A stretch of 64,000 nucleotides of DNA, from assembly GCA_027186245.1 (NCBI GenBank), contig CP114499.1, forward strand, positions 4,407,001 through 4,471,000, read 5' to 3'. A model generated the notes under the pieces. That model saw only the letters and a program-made list of their open reading frames with translations. It ran no database searches and was not told where the DNA came from. Positions 24,301 to 37,430 of the stretch are shown piece by piece. Both the position numbers and the translations under genes were made by a program. Each line of letters starts with the position of its first letter. Position 1 is the stretch's first letter. The stretch comes from Coriaria nepalensis (Eukaryota; Streptophyta; Magnoliopsida; Cucurbitales; Coriariaceae).

Positions 24301-26420
24301 AAAGAAGGAACCTAAGAGAAGGAAGAAGAAATGATGAGAGGGAGAACCAAATTGAAGTTAAGACTGAGGTAAATCCTGGACATTAGAATATGGCATGGGG
24401 AATCTAGGTGATCGTTGGAGGACCTGAAAGAGGAGATTCAGGTCATTAGAGGAAAGAATGGGTGAGAAACTTAGCTCGAGCAGAGGTATTCTAAGTCGCC
24501 ATGATTTTTAAGCCAATGAATTATGTGGACATAACTTTTAACCACTTGAATGAGGAAGGCGTTATTTATTCTTTTAATGATGCTTTGGTCATCTCAACTA
24601 ATATTTCCACTTGCTGATTCATTGAGTGCTAGTAGACTTAGGAATTGCAATGGATGTACTTACCTAATCCACCTTTGAGAAAATAGGCATCAACAATGGA
24701 AAGTTGAAGCAAATAGGTACTCCTGTCATTGGGTTCACTGAAAAGCCTTTATATCCATAGGGGATAATCAATTTGCCTATGACTTCCGGAGAAGGGGCAT
24801 GCTCTTCAGTGGTTATGGTGAACTTCTTGGTCATCAACTTCTTGTTAGGATACCACATCATCCTCGGTCATGGATCTATTAATTCTCTAGGGGTTGTTAT
24901 ACCAACCAAACACTTAGCAATGAAATTCCCTACTGAAGGAGGGGTATGAGTCATGAAAAGAGATCAAAAGAGGTTCAGGGAATGCTACCTAGCCTCAATC
25001 AAGAAAGGAGGGCCAAAATGTCCAATTAGGTGTATATGGTATAAGGTAATCGTCCAATAAGAAAGGAAGAATACAAGAAAGTGGAGAAAGATATTAAAAA
25101 GGAGGAGGAGAAAAGGAGGAAGTTGAGAGTCTCTTCAACATCATCCCTCCAGCTAATTAAATTGAAGGTAGGGTTTGGGTTGGCCGAGGCTGAGGTGAAC
25201 AACATCGTTCAGGTATTAAAGCTCAATCTAAACTTGTTTTCTTGAGACTCTTTTAAGCCGACGAGCATTAACGAGGATGATATTGTACATCAACTTGGTG
25301 TCAAACCGAGGGCGTAACCTGTTAAATAAAGGAGGAGGAAGTGTAATGAAGAAAGAAATAAGGCTGCAATAAAGGAGCTGAAAAAATTGCTTGGAATTGG
25401 AGTTATAAAGGAGGTTCAGTATTCTGAGTGGCTGTCTAATGTTGTAATGATGTCTAAGGGAGGAGGAAATAAAGGCTCTATGTTGACTTTAAGAATCTGA
25501 ATGCTGCCTGTCCCAAAGACAGTTACGCTTTGCCCAGTATTGATCTCATGGTTGATGCAATAATTGGGCGTGAGTTGCTGAGTTTCATGTATGCCTATTT
25601 GGGATATCATGAGGTCAACTTATGGCCTGAGGATTAAGAGAAGACTTCCTTCATTATAGATAAGGGAATATACTGTTATAAAGTAATGCCATTTGGGCTG
25701 AGAACGCTAGAGCAACTTTCCAAAGATTGGTGAATGATATGTTCCAAAAGTAGCTAGGGATAACCATAGAAGTGTATGTTGAGGACATACTTGTGAAGAA
25801 ATATAATCATCACGTGCAACGAAGCGACGCCTTTAATGTGAGGAGGAGATATGAGATGAAACTTAATATTGAGAAATACACTTTTGGAGTAAGGTCAAGT
25901 AAGTTCTTGGAATACATTGTGCATTATAGGGGAATTTAGGCCAACTCCAAAAAGGTGCAAGCTATTTTCAACTTGAAAGCTTCTTAGCCTAAAATGAGAT
26001 TCAAGGTCTGACATGAAAGGTTGCTTCACTAATTCGTTTCATGAGTCGCTCAATAGATAAATGCTTACATTTCTTTAAATCCTTCAAGGGTTCTCACACT
26101 AAAAAGTGGATTGAGGAGTGTGATACGACATTTGAGAATTTGAAGAAATATTTAGCTGCAATGCCAAGATTGAGTAAGCTAAGGGAGGAGCTGAGCTTGT
26201 ACTTACCCATAACTAGAGTAACAGTTAGCTTAGTCTTGGTAAAAAAATAGGAAGGAAAGAATATCCCTATATATTATGCAAGTAAGGTGTTGAATGGTCT
26301 TGAAGGACGATATCCTTAGGTTGATAAGGTAGCTTTTGCTTTGGTGTTCATTGTAGAGAAGTTACGGCCGCACTTTCAAACTCATCCCATCAGAGTACTC
26401 ACATACCTCTTATTTAAGAA

Positions 26421-26452
<32 letters not shown>

Positions 26453-27430
26453 CCAGATACTTCAAGAAGACTTTTGAAGTGGTCAGTAGAGTTTGGGGAG
26501 TTTGATATATCCTACTAGCCAAGGATGGCCATCAAGGCCCAAGCTTTAGTTGATTACATTTCTAAGTTCTCAAGTAAGGGACTGATCAAAGTAGAGAGAT
26601 AGATGAAGACGGTCAGACTAGAGGACTTCAACTACTTTTTGGACGCTGCAGGTTGATGGAGCAGCAAACAAAGAGCGTTGCAGAGCTGTATAAAGCAAAC
26701 AAGGAGAATCAAATATACACTTAGATTTCGTATTAATGCCTCAAATAATGAAGCACTGTATGAAGCTTGATTAGTTGAACTGAGGCTAGCAAGAGAAGTC
26801 AGGGTTGAGCAGAGAAACATAGTGAGTTATTCTCAAGTAGTGGTATCTTGGATCTGGGGGGAGTTTCAAAGAAAGTTTGAGAAGATGAAGACTTATCAAA
26901 GTGCAGCTAGTGTGATTCTAAAAATATTTGAGGAGTACGAGATCAAATATGTACTAAGGGCTATTAATGTTGAGGCGGATGCATTGGTGAAGCTGGATAC
27001 ACTGCCTTAAATGGCTCTGTCAATAGACACTAAGGAGGTATCTAGACGTACCAAGCGTAGTTGAGGGGGTCAATATTATGATAATAGAAGAGGAATGTTG
27101 TATTTGAGAAATAAAGAAGTATTAGATAAGCAGAGAATTACCTTCAACAAGAGATGAAATGTCATAACTCAGGCGTCCAGGTATGTCTTGGTGAGGGATG
27201 TGTTGTATAGAATATGATATTCTCAGTCTATATTGAGGTGTGTAGATGTGAACGAGAATGAGTTATTGTTGAGGGAAATGCATGAAGTTGTATGTGTAAT
27301 TCACTCTATTGGAAAACCAACTGTTCAGAAGTTGATGAGGTGGGGATATTCCTAGCCTACCATAAGGAGGGATGCTAGGCGCTATAGCCAAAATTATCAA
27401 GAATGCCAAGTTCATGTCAAGATTCTGAGG
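24301..27430 (+). pseudogene. gypsy pol remnant (protease, RT, RNase H, integrase start)
   Basis: Fragments follow gypsy order. RT pieces occur near 25380-25930 (LKKLLGIGVIKEVQYSEWL; NAACPKDSY-type; FGLRNA-type; YVEDILVK near 25774-25800 where YVDD is expected). RNase H pieces follow near 26041-27010 (NIPIYYASKVLNGLEGRYP; KYVLRAINVEADALVKL). An integrase zinc finger is near 27300-27430 (SQNYQECQVH, with Tyr where the first Cys of CxxC is expected). Frames break repeatedly, and a 28-base poly-T at 26422-26449 interrupts the RNase H connection. Most of integrase is missing. It could not produce enzyme. Confidence 0.82.
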
Positions 27431-27789
27431 AGCTGAGCACCCGCTAAAAGCTGAGCACCCGCTAAGGGCTCAACATTCCAACATCTTAACATAAGTCGAA
27501 GCACTTATTTTTTGTATTCATCTGACAAGCTGAACCTTACTTAGTATCCGACTTCTCAAAAGAGGAAGGGTAGGAGAGAAAAACACATTTTTATCAAAGG
27601 TTGAAAAAGACTAAAGTATAGAAGGGAAGCTAAGATTGATATTTGAATTCAAATGACAGAAGTTTAATAGTGTATGTACAAGAAATCTTTAGTCTCCGAG
27701 GCTTCATTACATCAAAAAGAAACAACAAGCTCTATGTAGAAAAAGTTTCAGAAAAACACTTGAGGTAAACTTTAAAGACCAATTTAGGA

Positions 27790-29880
27790 AGATTAGCCAG
27801 CTTCGAGGGTGTTATCAACTATATAATCCATAGCAACCTCAGCCTCGAAGTTGTTTTTCCCAACATCCTCAAAATTCTTAGCAGCTATGACACCTCTATC
27901 TATATCAAGATTACCCTCCTCCTTAACCACTCTGACCTCATCCCTTAAAGAGTAATCCTTTTGAAGAGTGATGTCATCTACATTCAGTTCGAGAAACTTC
28001 AGCTCAACCACAACGAGGCATGACATAAATCCTTTTTCATTGATCTCTATTTTGAGGGTAGAGAAATCCTCTACTTCAATGTACCTAGCCATACTAGCTT
28101 TCTCGGTTTCTATGGTCCTGGCCTTCAACTTTTCTAGTTCAGCCTAGACACCCTTTTGCCCTACCAGTTCAGCTTGTACCCCTTTCAGCGCTGCTAGGTG
28201 CACCTTGACGCTCTTCATCCCCATTAATTCAACTCGCACCCCTAGCTCCGCCAGCTGCATCTTGATGCTTTTCAGCCCCTTTGCCTCAACTTTTCTGAGG
28301 TTCACCTCATCATGATACTTCTTGAGCAGCTGAGTTTTCTTAGGTTTTAGATCCTTGATCGGCTGAACTGTGGAGAGGGTATTGTTCTTGAGCTTCTCAT
28401 TATCTTTTTTAGATGATCCACTTCTTCATGTTAGAAGGTCTGAACTAAAGTGCCTATAATGGTTGAAGAGATATGACATTGGACCAAAAATAACATTAAG
28501 TTAAAAGATAAATTTAGAAGTTAAAATAATTTCAGAGAGCAAGAGTTACAATCACAAGAACGAAGTAGAGGATTTCTTAGACCTAAGGAGGCATAATCTT
28601 ACCATCTGAAGGTGCTCTCTTATCAGCATGAGCTCTGAAGCCTCACAAATGTATTTGATAAGGGCTCCTTCAATGATCTGCGGCTCAATTGGTGATACTG
28701 AGTTGGTCTGCTGTGTCAAGTAACCTATGATGGTAGTGCCCTATAAGACAAAATCTGAAGGTTGAGGAGGCTCATGCCTTTGGATACTCTTGTTTGCCTA
28801 AGGCCAAGAGATGGGTTGAGGTGTCAATTACTGCCTATCAGGAGGAGAAGCAGGTGAAGTGCTGGAGATATTCACAGTTAGCTGCTCTAGGAGGACTTGG
28901 TCGGCCATTTTTTTTTCTTTTGTGGGCTAGAGGGGTCCTTGGATGAGCTAGGCCTCTTCTTAGCATTCTTAGCTGCCTTCATTTCGTTGTAATGCCTCTT
29001 AAGTTCCTAATACTTACGGTTAGTGAGGGCAGCCACCTCAGCATTATAAACTCTTTCTGAGAAATAAAAAGAAGTATGGATCAGTAAAGATGTATAAAAA
29101 GGTGTAACCTAAGTATAAGACTCTTAGAGTGTTCTACCATTCTAAAGTGGTCGAGGGTTAGCAGAAGTGATAGTGTTTAGAAGGTCTACTTCTAGTGAGG
29201 GGTTAGAATAGATGAGCCCACATTTATTCAGGCACTCAGTCGTTAAGATAACCTTAAAATGTTTGTTCTCGTTATGTTTGCTCATTATCGCCTCCCAGAT
29301 GCGCTCATCATCCTCAGAAAGACATAAGTCGAAGTTTGGGGTGCATTTTTTCTTGTACTCAATGTATAAGGAGTATCGGCAAAAAAAACATTGCTAATTC
29401 TTTATCAGCACAAACCATTTATCCTTTCAATGCTTATTGGCCAGAAGATGGGTTTACCTTTCTCCACAATAATGTAGTACCATCTATATGATCATCGGCT
29501 CAGGACAATTATGGAATGGAAGAATGAAGTGTGGGGTACATGTCCAACCTCTTTATGGTAATGTACGAACCATCCCTAGTGTCATCCTGCAAGCATTTGG
29601 TACTAATTATCCTAGGGGGAGCTTCCAAAAGTATAATAACACTTGAAGGACTAGATGAAGGGGAATTTTAAACTCCTAAGTAAACATGTCTATGTAGACC
29701 ACTGTCTTAGAAGAATCATCCATTTTGATGAAAGGTATTCTTTCCCATTCTTCAGGAACTTGAATGTGGATTATGAATGGAATATGGTACTTGGTCAGAA
29801 TGAAGAGCGATCATCTTCGGTAAATGTGGATACAAAATCCTTGTAATGCACCAATGACCGAGGCCGACCCGATCACTTTA
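27790..29880 (-). pseudogene. antisense extra ORF of Tat-type element (aORF), decayed
   Basis: The minus strand has linked coding-like segments: WKDKWFVLIKN near 29395-29445; ERVYNAEVAALTNRKY and LKRHYNEMKAAKNAKKRPSS near 28930-29065; and a 111-aa acidic, coiled-coil-like frame at 27793-28128. A polypyrimidine tract and CAG near 29059 would act as a splice acceptor on this strand. Position and direction match the additional antisense ORFs described for Tat-lineage gypsy elements (the putative gypsy-type transposon domain). Function is unknown in the family. Stops (near 29427 and 29018) break this copy. Confidence 0.6.
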
Positions 29881-30649
29881 CTTTTCTCTTCATCCCAATG
29901 TGGAACTTAGCCACCCGGTTGGTTAACTTAGACGAACCCGATGATCAAAATGGAAGTTGATCAACCTTAGCTCAGGCTTCCATTAATGGCAATCTATCTG
30001 TTCAAGGCTTGGTTTGAAGGTCTGGGAGGATCTGAGGACTTAAGGGGAACTCTGGGCTTAAAGTCAAAATTTTTACTAAGTGTTGTGGAAAAACTCTAAG
30101 GAGATGTTCAATCACCTGCCGCTAGTCGGAAGTTCATTGGTCAAAATTAGGTTAAGAAAAACCTAAAAAATATAAATTCTAATGTTATTATGGATCGAAT
30201 GGAATTAATTTGAAGAATTTGAAAAGGCGGGAAAACATCTAGATGAAGAACATTAAAGGAAAATGCAAAAAATCAAGATATGCACTTATTTACTTTGTTA
30301 GACATGATTCCACAGTAGATTTAGATTATGAATAGATGATCATGATCGGAAAAGTGACCGGACTAGTTTGGCCGGAAAAAAAAAATTGTAGGTGAGTGGT
30401 CTAGCCAAGAGATTAGTAAGAAGTTTTAATAGAGGTTTTTTTCTAGGAGAAAAGAATGGTGTTCGTGAAAAGGGTAAGATTGTAGAAGAAGTAGGAATAG
30501 AGTGGGGGAAAAAGAGGAGACGCTCAATTAAGTATGCTAGCTAGGGATTGACATGTGGCTCCATACAGTTACTGAGCACACGAAATGATGGTGGCGTGTA
30601 AGTGGGGTCTTAAATACATGTCAGATCAGGTGTGAGTTAGATAAATTTT
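29881..30649. other. Tat-type element 3' non-coding region
   Basis: No ORF is supported. The sequence is presumably upstream (leader) sequence of the antisense ORF. It ends in the target ATTTT (30645-30649), where the nested element inserted. Confidence 0.5.
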
Positions 30650-32085
30650 TGATACGAGATAAATCGCACTAATTAATTTCTTATTTAAAATTATTTTGTT
30701 GTAAAATATAGTAATAAGCAAGGGTCTTTCTTGCAAAAGATTGTTGCTACTTTATAAGTTATCGACTCGACTAAATTGACATAATTAAATTTAAATTAAA
30801 AAATCTAACTAACCCTAATTAAGTACACACTAAAAAGACTACTCAAAATTTGAGAGATTTGGATTAGACAGATAAGTAAAATGGAAAAAAAAAATCAAAC
30901 AACTTAATTTAAAACGAATACAAATTAAAAGATTGAAATTAATGAAAATGGCTGGTCAAGGAATCAATCTCCACCTCCAAAGATAAAATTCAATTACTTA
31001 GTTAGAATTATCATTCATACATTTTTTAAATTTAATAATCTTAAAATAATTGAAAGATCAATTATCTCGATCTTTTCTTACTTGTTCGTTATGCATAATA
31101 AGCTATTGACTTAATTTGTTTTCATTATACAACCTAGGAGAAGCTCTTTAAATTTAATTTAGTAGAAGTAATCAAACACGAAAGATAAGTTAAATAAAAA
31201 ACCAAACATACAAGCGAGGTTCATTTACTTGATTTATACCTATATAGTCGAATAAAAATATCTCATAACCATTGAAAATATTATGCTATTTATATCTAGA
31301 AATTTTGACAAAATGAATAAAAAATCTAAACTGCCAATCAAATCACTATCTTATTTATCTAATTGTACACCTTAACTAAATATATGATAACAAGTCATAA
31401 GCACTATAAACAGTAGGACATAACAAATTCAAAAAAGATAAAAAATAATTCTAAATTAAATAATCAAAAATCATATTTTGGGCATTGAAAATCATCCTCT
31501 ACCAAAAACAAAATTAGATACTCATAGTAATTAAAATAAAAAATAAAATTCATAAAAATAAATAAATAAAGAAAATAAAATTATTGAGAAAACGTTTATC
31601 ACGATTAATACCCGAGAAAAAGTGAAGCTTTTTCTTCTCCTCTATGTTCTTGGTTTTCTTTGTTTTTTCTTCTTCAATTTGCTCCTAAGTCTGCTCCCTT
31701 GTGTCCTCTTGCACAAACCTTACCTTCTTTCTATTTATATATTTTTTTCTTTCCTTTTTTCTCTTCCTACGACTCCTCTGCAGCACAACATGAAAAGAAA
31801 AAGCTTCCTTTTCTTTTTTTAAAACCTCTCTCTTCAGTCACATGTATATATATATATTTTCAATTTATCAAAAATGATATTTAATCCTTAACTTTTTCTT
31901 AATTGCTTTCAAGCCCTCCACTTATTAATTTACACCAATTTTTGCCTGCATGAACTTCTTTTTGTTTCTTTGCCTAAAAATCTTTACAAAACGTAAAATA
32001 TGTTAATAGATAGTAAGGAAGTCCACAAATGAGTAAAATCACAAGGGAAAATAGTGTAAAAATAATATAAAATTAACACTTATCA
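30650..32085 (-). repeat. 3' LTR of nested element
   Basis: It is a direct-repeat partner of 33984-35428. Both contain the T-rich block around 31640-31880 / 34975-35200, which gives spurious hydrophobic plus-strand frames. The minus-strand polypurine tract GAGGAGAGTGTGGGAGAA lies just outside, near 32089-32106. Confidence 0.85.
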
Positions 32086-33983
32086 AATTCTCCCACACTC
32101 TCCTCTTGCTTGTCCTTTTAAGCAAGAATAAGAAAAATAATTAACCTTCCAACAATTTATCTCAAAGATAATAAAAGATTATAATAATGAAATCAAACAA
32201 ACATTAATGGAAAACAACATTATTCAAAAGTTAAGAGATCTTTATAACCACCATACTTAAGTGTGTGTGTGAAATAGCCTATGTCAATGATAATTCAAGA
32301 TATGCATGTTTCGAATAAGTAAAAACTCTCCTTCTTGAATAAATCTCCACTAGCTGAAGGCACTACCAAAAAGTTCAATGGTCTTTTATTTCGGTTATAA
32401 TGCGGCAAAAGATAGTGGCTAAATAAAATGATGGATATGGCTAACAAAGATTATAAAGACTTATAAAGTAAGATTATACGAGATATTGTTAGGATCATTA
32501 GGAGAAACTTTCTTAAACTCAAAACAACTAACATGGACTAAATATTATTTTGTTGGGCCATCTTTTTCATACTCGCCATTTATTTATTATTACTCTTTAT
32601 TTTATTTTTTTTCAAAACCAGTAGTAATTCAAACTTTTATTTAAGACCATAATACGGGTTGTCAAGTGCTTTGGAGATTTATTTTACTAACTAATTTTTT
32701 TTTTTAAGGATAAACAATCCCCTCATAAAAAAAGTAGGTCTCTTTAGTCTTAACTATAGTTCGTCTTTAAAATAAGGGTGATGATATAATTATACTATGA
32801 CTAAAATGTACGAAGATGTGGTTAACAAAGAAAAAGCTTAAATGTAGGCTCAAATTGGCTTACTAGGGGGATATTCTCGTAAAAACATCAAAGAGAAGTA
32901 TTGACTGATTTGAAAATGTTAGTAAATCTTACTGCCTTTATCATCTTTTAGGTGGTGCTTGATCAGCCGTTGCTTCAATAATCCTCAAGTAAGGTTCTAA
33001 TATTTAACTGTGTATGTAAACTCAAATAATATTCAAACTAATGAAATACAAGCACTTTACTCATCCTAATAAGCATATCCAAACATCAAAAGACAAGGCT
33101 ATTGTGCATAAAGATTCGGTTATAATCATCATTGAAATATATTAACCAAAAAATAATAACAAGACTAAATAAATGTTCATCATCAATCAAAACTATAATA
33201 ATAAGGTCTAGTTTTATCATGGTTGTTGGAAAGCACCCGAGGACAAAAAACAAAACAAAACAATTTTTTTTTTTTTAAATTCAAAATCAAAATCCTTCCC
33301 CCTCACACTTAATCTTTAGATCGTCCTCAATGTAAAATTAATTCTTCCAATAAGAAGATCAAGTGTAGATAAAAAGAAAACATGGAAAATGCAAGAGTAA
33401 AGGGAAAGAAAAACAATTCTGGATAGGTTTCCTCCCACTCGTTTGCACTATCCGCTAGAGAAAATGGAAAAGCTCTTTTCTTCACTTATTCTTCAGAGAT
33501 ACCCGTTGGTTTCATGGTTGAACAAACTACATGAAATTCTGTGAGATGCTTGTTCGGATCCTCCTCTGCAAAACCCTACAAAGTTGGTAGAAGATAGATT
33601 AAACCTGATTTTAGCTCAGAAGCAACCTCGAGTTAAGGGTATTGAATGCACAAGGGTTATTGTTCCATAATCGGTGCCACCAATTGCTTAAGTGTAAAAT
33701 TAGGTGCCACCCTAATTAGCTGTTTCGGTTCAGAATCACTTGATGAACGAGAAGACTCAGGTGAAGTGGGAACCAATGGTGGATGTAAATTAGATCCTTT
33801 GGATCTCAGGTTATATCTCGACGGCTCAAAAGTTTCAAATTTTTTCTTATGCATGAAAGAGCTACCTGAAAAAAAATCTAAAAGTAAAATTAAGTTAAAT
33901 ACTATATAAAATTAAAATGAAATTAAAATTAAAATTAACAAATAAATTAGAAAAAATAATCCCCGGTGACACGGTGCCAAAAT
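32086..33983 (-). pseudogene. nested element internal region with gag N-terminal remnant
   Basis: Minus-strand 33854-33657 reads SRYNLRSKGSNLHPPLVP and then NFTLKQLVAPIMEQ before a stop. The frame resumes as SELKSGLIYLLPTL, then EEDPNKHLTEFHVVCSTMKP near 33480-33620. These blocks match the gag start of Athila-type gypsy elements. Three in-frame stops are visible within 250 bp. 32086-33400 has no coding content. Confidence 0.75.
33958..33980 (-). other. PBS-like site of nested element (tRNA-Asp type)
   Basis: On the minus strand, just after the 5' LTR, the sequence reads TGGCACCGTGTCACCGGGGA. Many plant gypsy elements have TGGCGCCGTTGCCGGGGA here, complementary to a tRNA-Asp 3' end. Most positions match. 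Confidence 0.6.
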
Positions 33984-35428
33984 TGATACGAGGTAAATCA
34001 CATTAATTAATTCCTTGCTTAATATTGTGTTGTTGCAAAGTATAGTAGGAAGAAATGGTCTTTCTCGTATAAGATTATTGCTAATTAATAAATTATCGAC
34101 TTAATTAAACTGACTTAATTAAAATTAAATTAAAAAATATAACTGACTATAATTAAATAGACACTAAAAAGATGACTACAAATTTGGGGTATTTAGATTA
34201 GATAGATAAGTAAAATGGAGAAAAGAAAATCTAATGACTAAATTTAAAACGAATAAAAGTTAAAAGATTGAAATTAATTAAAAAGGCTAGTTAAGTGATT
34301 ATTTTCCACCACTAAATATAAAATCCAATCAATTAGTTAGAATTATATTTCATTCCCTTTTGAAATTTAATAACCCTAAAATAATCGAAAGCTCATTTAT
34401 CTCTTTCCTTACTTATCTTTCTTTACTTGTTTGTTAAGTAAGATAAACTCTTTACTTAATCTCTTTCTATTAAACAACCTAGGAGAAACTCTCTACATTT
34501 AATTTAATAGAAGCAATCAAACAAGAAAGATATATTAAATTAAGAAACAAATATACAATCGATGTTCATTTATGTTGACTTATACCTTACATGTAGTCAA
34601 ATGAAAATATCTCATAATAATTGAAAACATTATGCTACTTATGTGTAGGAATTTTGACAAAACAAATCAAAAACCTAAATTAGCAATCAAATCACTATTT
34701 TATTTATCTTGTTGTGTACCCTAAATAAATATGATAATAATTCATAAGCACCATAGACAGTAAGACGTAACAATTCAAAAGAGATGAAAAATAATTTTAA
34801 ATTAATTAATAAAAAATGGATTTGAAATCATCCTCAACAAAAAAAAAAAAAATTAACTACTCATAGTAATTAAAATAACAAACAAAATTGAATTCATGAA
34901 AGAAAATAAATAATGAAAAGAAAAGAGTAGAGAAAACATCTATTACGATTGATGCCGAGAAAAAATGAAGCTTTTTCTTCTCCTATATTTTCTTGCCTTT
35001 CTTTTTACCTTCTTTTTCAATTGGCTCTCAAGTCTACTCCCTCGCGTCCTCCCCTTCTTTTTATTTATATATTTTTTTCTTTACTTTTTTTCTCTGCCTG
35101 CGACTCCTCTGCAACAGAACATGAAAAGAAAAAGGTTCCTTTTCTTTTTCTTAAAAACCTCTCTCTTTATGCAACCCTAGGTTGGATGTATATATATATA
35201 TTTCAATTTATCAAAAATCATATTTAACCATTCAACTCTTTCTTAATTCCTTTCAAGTCTTCCATTTATTCATTTGCACCAATTTTTCCCCTTTGAACTT
35301 CTTTTTGTTTCTTTGCCCAAAAATCTCTTCAAAATATAAAATAAGCTAATAAATAGTAAATAAGTCCCCAAATTAGTAAAATAACGAGGGAAAATAGTAC
35401 AAAAATAATAGAAAATTAACACTTATTA
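33984..35428 (-). repeat. 5' LTR of nested element
   Basis: It is a 1445-bp direct repeat of 30650-32085, TG at the left end. The right end is TTATTA where the partner has TTATCA. Target duplication ATTTT follows at 35429-35433. Confidence 0.85.
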
Positions 35429-35511
35429 ATTTTTCTAGGACAAGTTAGCAAAAATGAAAGATAAGGTGCCACGTGCCCCTCTCTAGTTCAGATCGCATGC
35501 CAACGGGTAAT

Positions 35512-36170
35512 TGTTGGGCCAAGATTTTGGTCACTCTCAGTCCAAGATTTTGAGTCAGGTATGTAGCTGAACTGAGGGCGTGATCAGCCTCATATCGGGT
35601 GTCGTCGGCTTATTGGGCCATGAGAAATGTTTGTTGAAGTTAAGGATCCGAGGGCGATGGCCTCAATAGGTGCCTGTGTAGCTAAGTAGATTGGATTGTG
35701 GCTGAGATGCGGCTAAGGCTGTCTATGGTGCTCGATCGTGTGTCTTTAGTTTAAGATAAGACCCAACGGTCAAAGTTGAGGAACAAAATGATAAGTTTGA
35801 GGTACTTTTCTAATACTTTAGTATGGAGCATATTTTTACTATAGTAGAGGAAAGCAGGCTCTAACACGAATCATGGAGCAAGGAACGATCAAAACCTTAA
35901 GCAATGAGGAAAAGACATGTATAAAAGTGTTTAGAGTTTCACACCCATATTAGATGTATATAAGCTAAAAAAATACTTGGAAGATAGGGTAATCCATCTA
36001 TTATACTCAAACACTTTCTACAAAATATCTCTAAGTTTCTCTAATTAACTGGGATGTCAAAAAGAGGTTGGCCGATCATAATTCCACCCACTCCTTGTTC
36101 GCGTGTGTATGAGTATTGATCTTAGAGTATACAGTCAATCGTGGAGCCCTTTAGTGAGGACGGATTTCTA
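35512..36170 (+). repeat. right LTR-like sequence of Tat-type element
   Basis: It begins TGTTGGGCCAAGATTTTGG and shares its first 125 bp or so with 22757-22890. The downstream part has TGTATATAAGC near 35952 as a possible TATA region. The exact 3' end is not clear. Confidence 0.5.
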
Positions 36171-37430
36171 AATTAATAATAACTAAAAAAGACATGGTGA
36201 ATTAGTTTGGTATAAAATAAAAATATGATAACTAAAATATCACAAGAATAATATAATCAAAGAATAATTTTCTTTATTATTTTTCATTCTATATGATTTT
36301 TTTAATCAATTTTTCCTTTTATAAGAGATTAAAATTGAAATAGGTTAGGAGACCTTTTAAGATGCTTATGGAATATATACTCTTTGGTAGTCCGATTGCG
36401 CCACATCATCATTTAGATATATGAAAAAGTGATGAAAGCATTCATCCAAAATTGAGGTACTTATGATGGTTAATTATGATTTTTTTTTCTTTTTCTTTTG
36501 TTGGTTATTACTAAATACTAATTAAAGAGTGAGTTATCAATAAAGAGTAGTATAACAAAAGCTTGAGCTTATAGGAAATGTGATCCGGATAATTTGATTG
36601 GAGAAGAAGGGCTAACATTTCGAGAAGGAAGAAGAACGACGTGTCGGAGAAGCGAAATTCACGTCCGCCTGGTTGGTGAGTCGATTACAGATGAAGTGGC
36701 CCACTAAGCAAATTAGTCTAGGGAAGAGCTCGAAGGTCGTCGTGTAAAGACTATGTTAAGTAGCTAACTGTCAAAAACAGTTACCAGATTTTGTAACCGA
36801 AGAACTACTTTCATTCATCGTATAATAACGAATTATAACAGCGAAAAGCAATCAATGGAAAATATAATTTCTCTCTCATTTTCTGGGTTGGACTCGAACT
36901 CAACTGTATCAAAATGACAACAGCTTATATTAAGCAACAATGGATACTCAATATTGCAAATACAATATTCTTGTACTTGATCTAAATAAGTGTCTAATGG
37001 GCCAAATATATATTACAACTGGTTGTCATTAATCATAAATTTAAACAAGTCTTATAACGAATTGCTTGTTCCCTAGTAAAGGCAATATATATACCTTCCT
37101 TACCCTGAAAGTTTGATCGCTTGCTCCTAGAATCCGATCATTACAATCATAGAACACTGATTAATCCTCCATCTAATTGAGACAACCTTAACTCGCCAGA
37201 AAATTGATGTTATACATGGGTCAATCCCTAAGAAATTAGCTCCTGCAGGTAACTATCTATTTCTTCCGGTCCTTGTCTGTAGCTCGTGCTATCTTAATCT
37301 AATAAGCATACCAACTAATGTTAATTAGCTACTTGATCAATTTGATACATTTTGAAATGATCATGTTTTTGAATGCAGGAAGCGAAGAAAAGAAGGAAAT
37401 GGAAATAAGCTACGTTATTGAAAAATAGGG
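36171..37430. other. spacer without recognised gene
   Basis: Sequence is AT-rich with no supported ORF. It precedes the exon-like segments of the copia-interrupted locus. Confidence 0.5.

Larger units (their letters stand above)
30650..35428 (-). mobile_element. nested LTR retrotransposon, Athila-like, pol deleted, 5-bp TSD
   Basis: Two direct repeats (30650-32085, 1436 bp; 33984-35428, 1445 bp) start TGATACGAG and end ACTTATCA or ACTTATTA. They are flanked by the same pentamer ATTTT (30645-30649 and 35429-35433), a target-site duplication. The internal part is only about 1.9 kb. The PBS next to 33984 and the purine-rich tract next to 32085 show it reads on the minus strand. Gag is partial and pol is absent, so it is a non-autonomous or deleted copy. 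Confidence 0.88.
22757..36170 (+). mobile_element. decayed Ty3/gypsy element, Tat-like, with nested LTR element
   Basis: Plus-strand gag and pol remnants (22931-27430) are followed by a minus-strand ORF remnant (about 27790-29880). A second LTR element is nested at 30650-35428. Similar LTR-like ends flank the whole: 22757-22890 and 35512 onward share GGGCCAA, CTCTCAGT, AGGTATGTAGCT, ATGATCAGCCTCA-like and TCGGCTTATT blocks in order. An extra ORF between pol and the 3' LTR, often antisense, is a known trait of Tat-lineage elements. Stops and frameshifts are everywhere. The right end is approximate. Confidence 0.75.

Noticed and set aside
31622..31884. Hydrophobic plus-strand frames in the LTR (and the equivalents at 34949-35227)
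   Set aside because: They arise from a T-rich block present in both LTRs of a minus-strand element, so they are composition artefacts.
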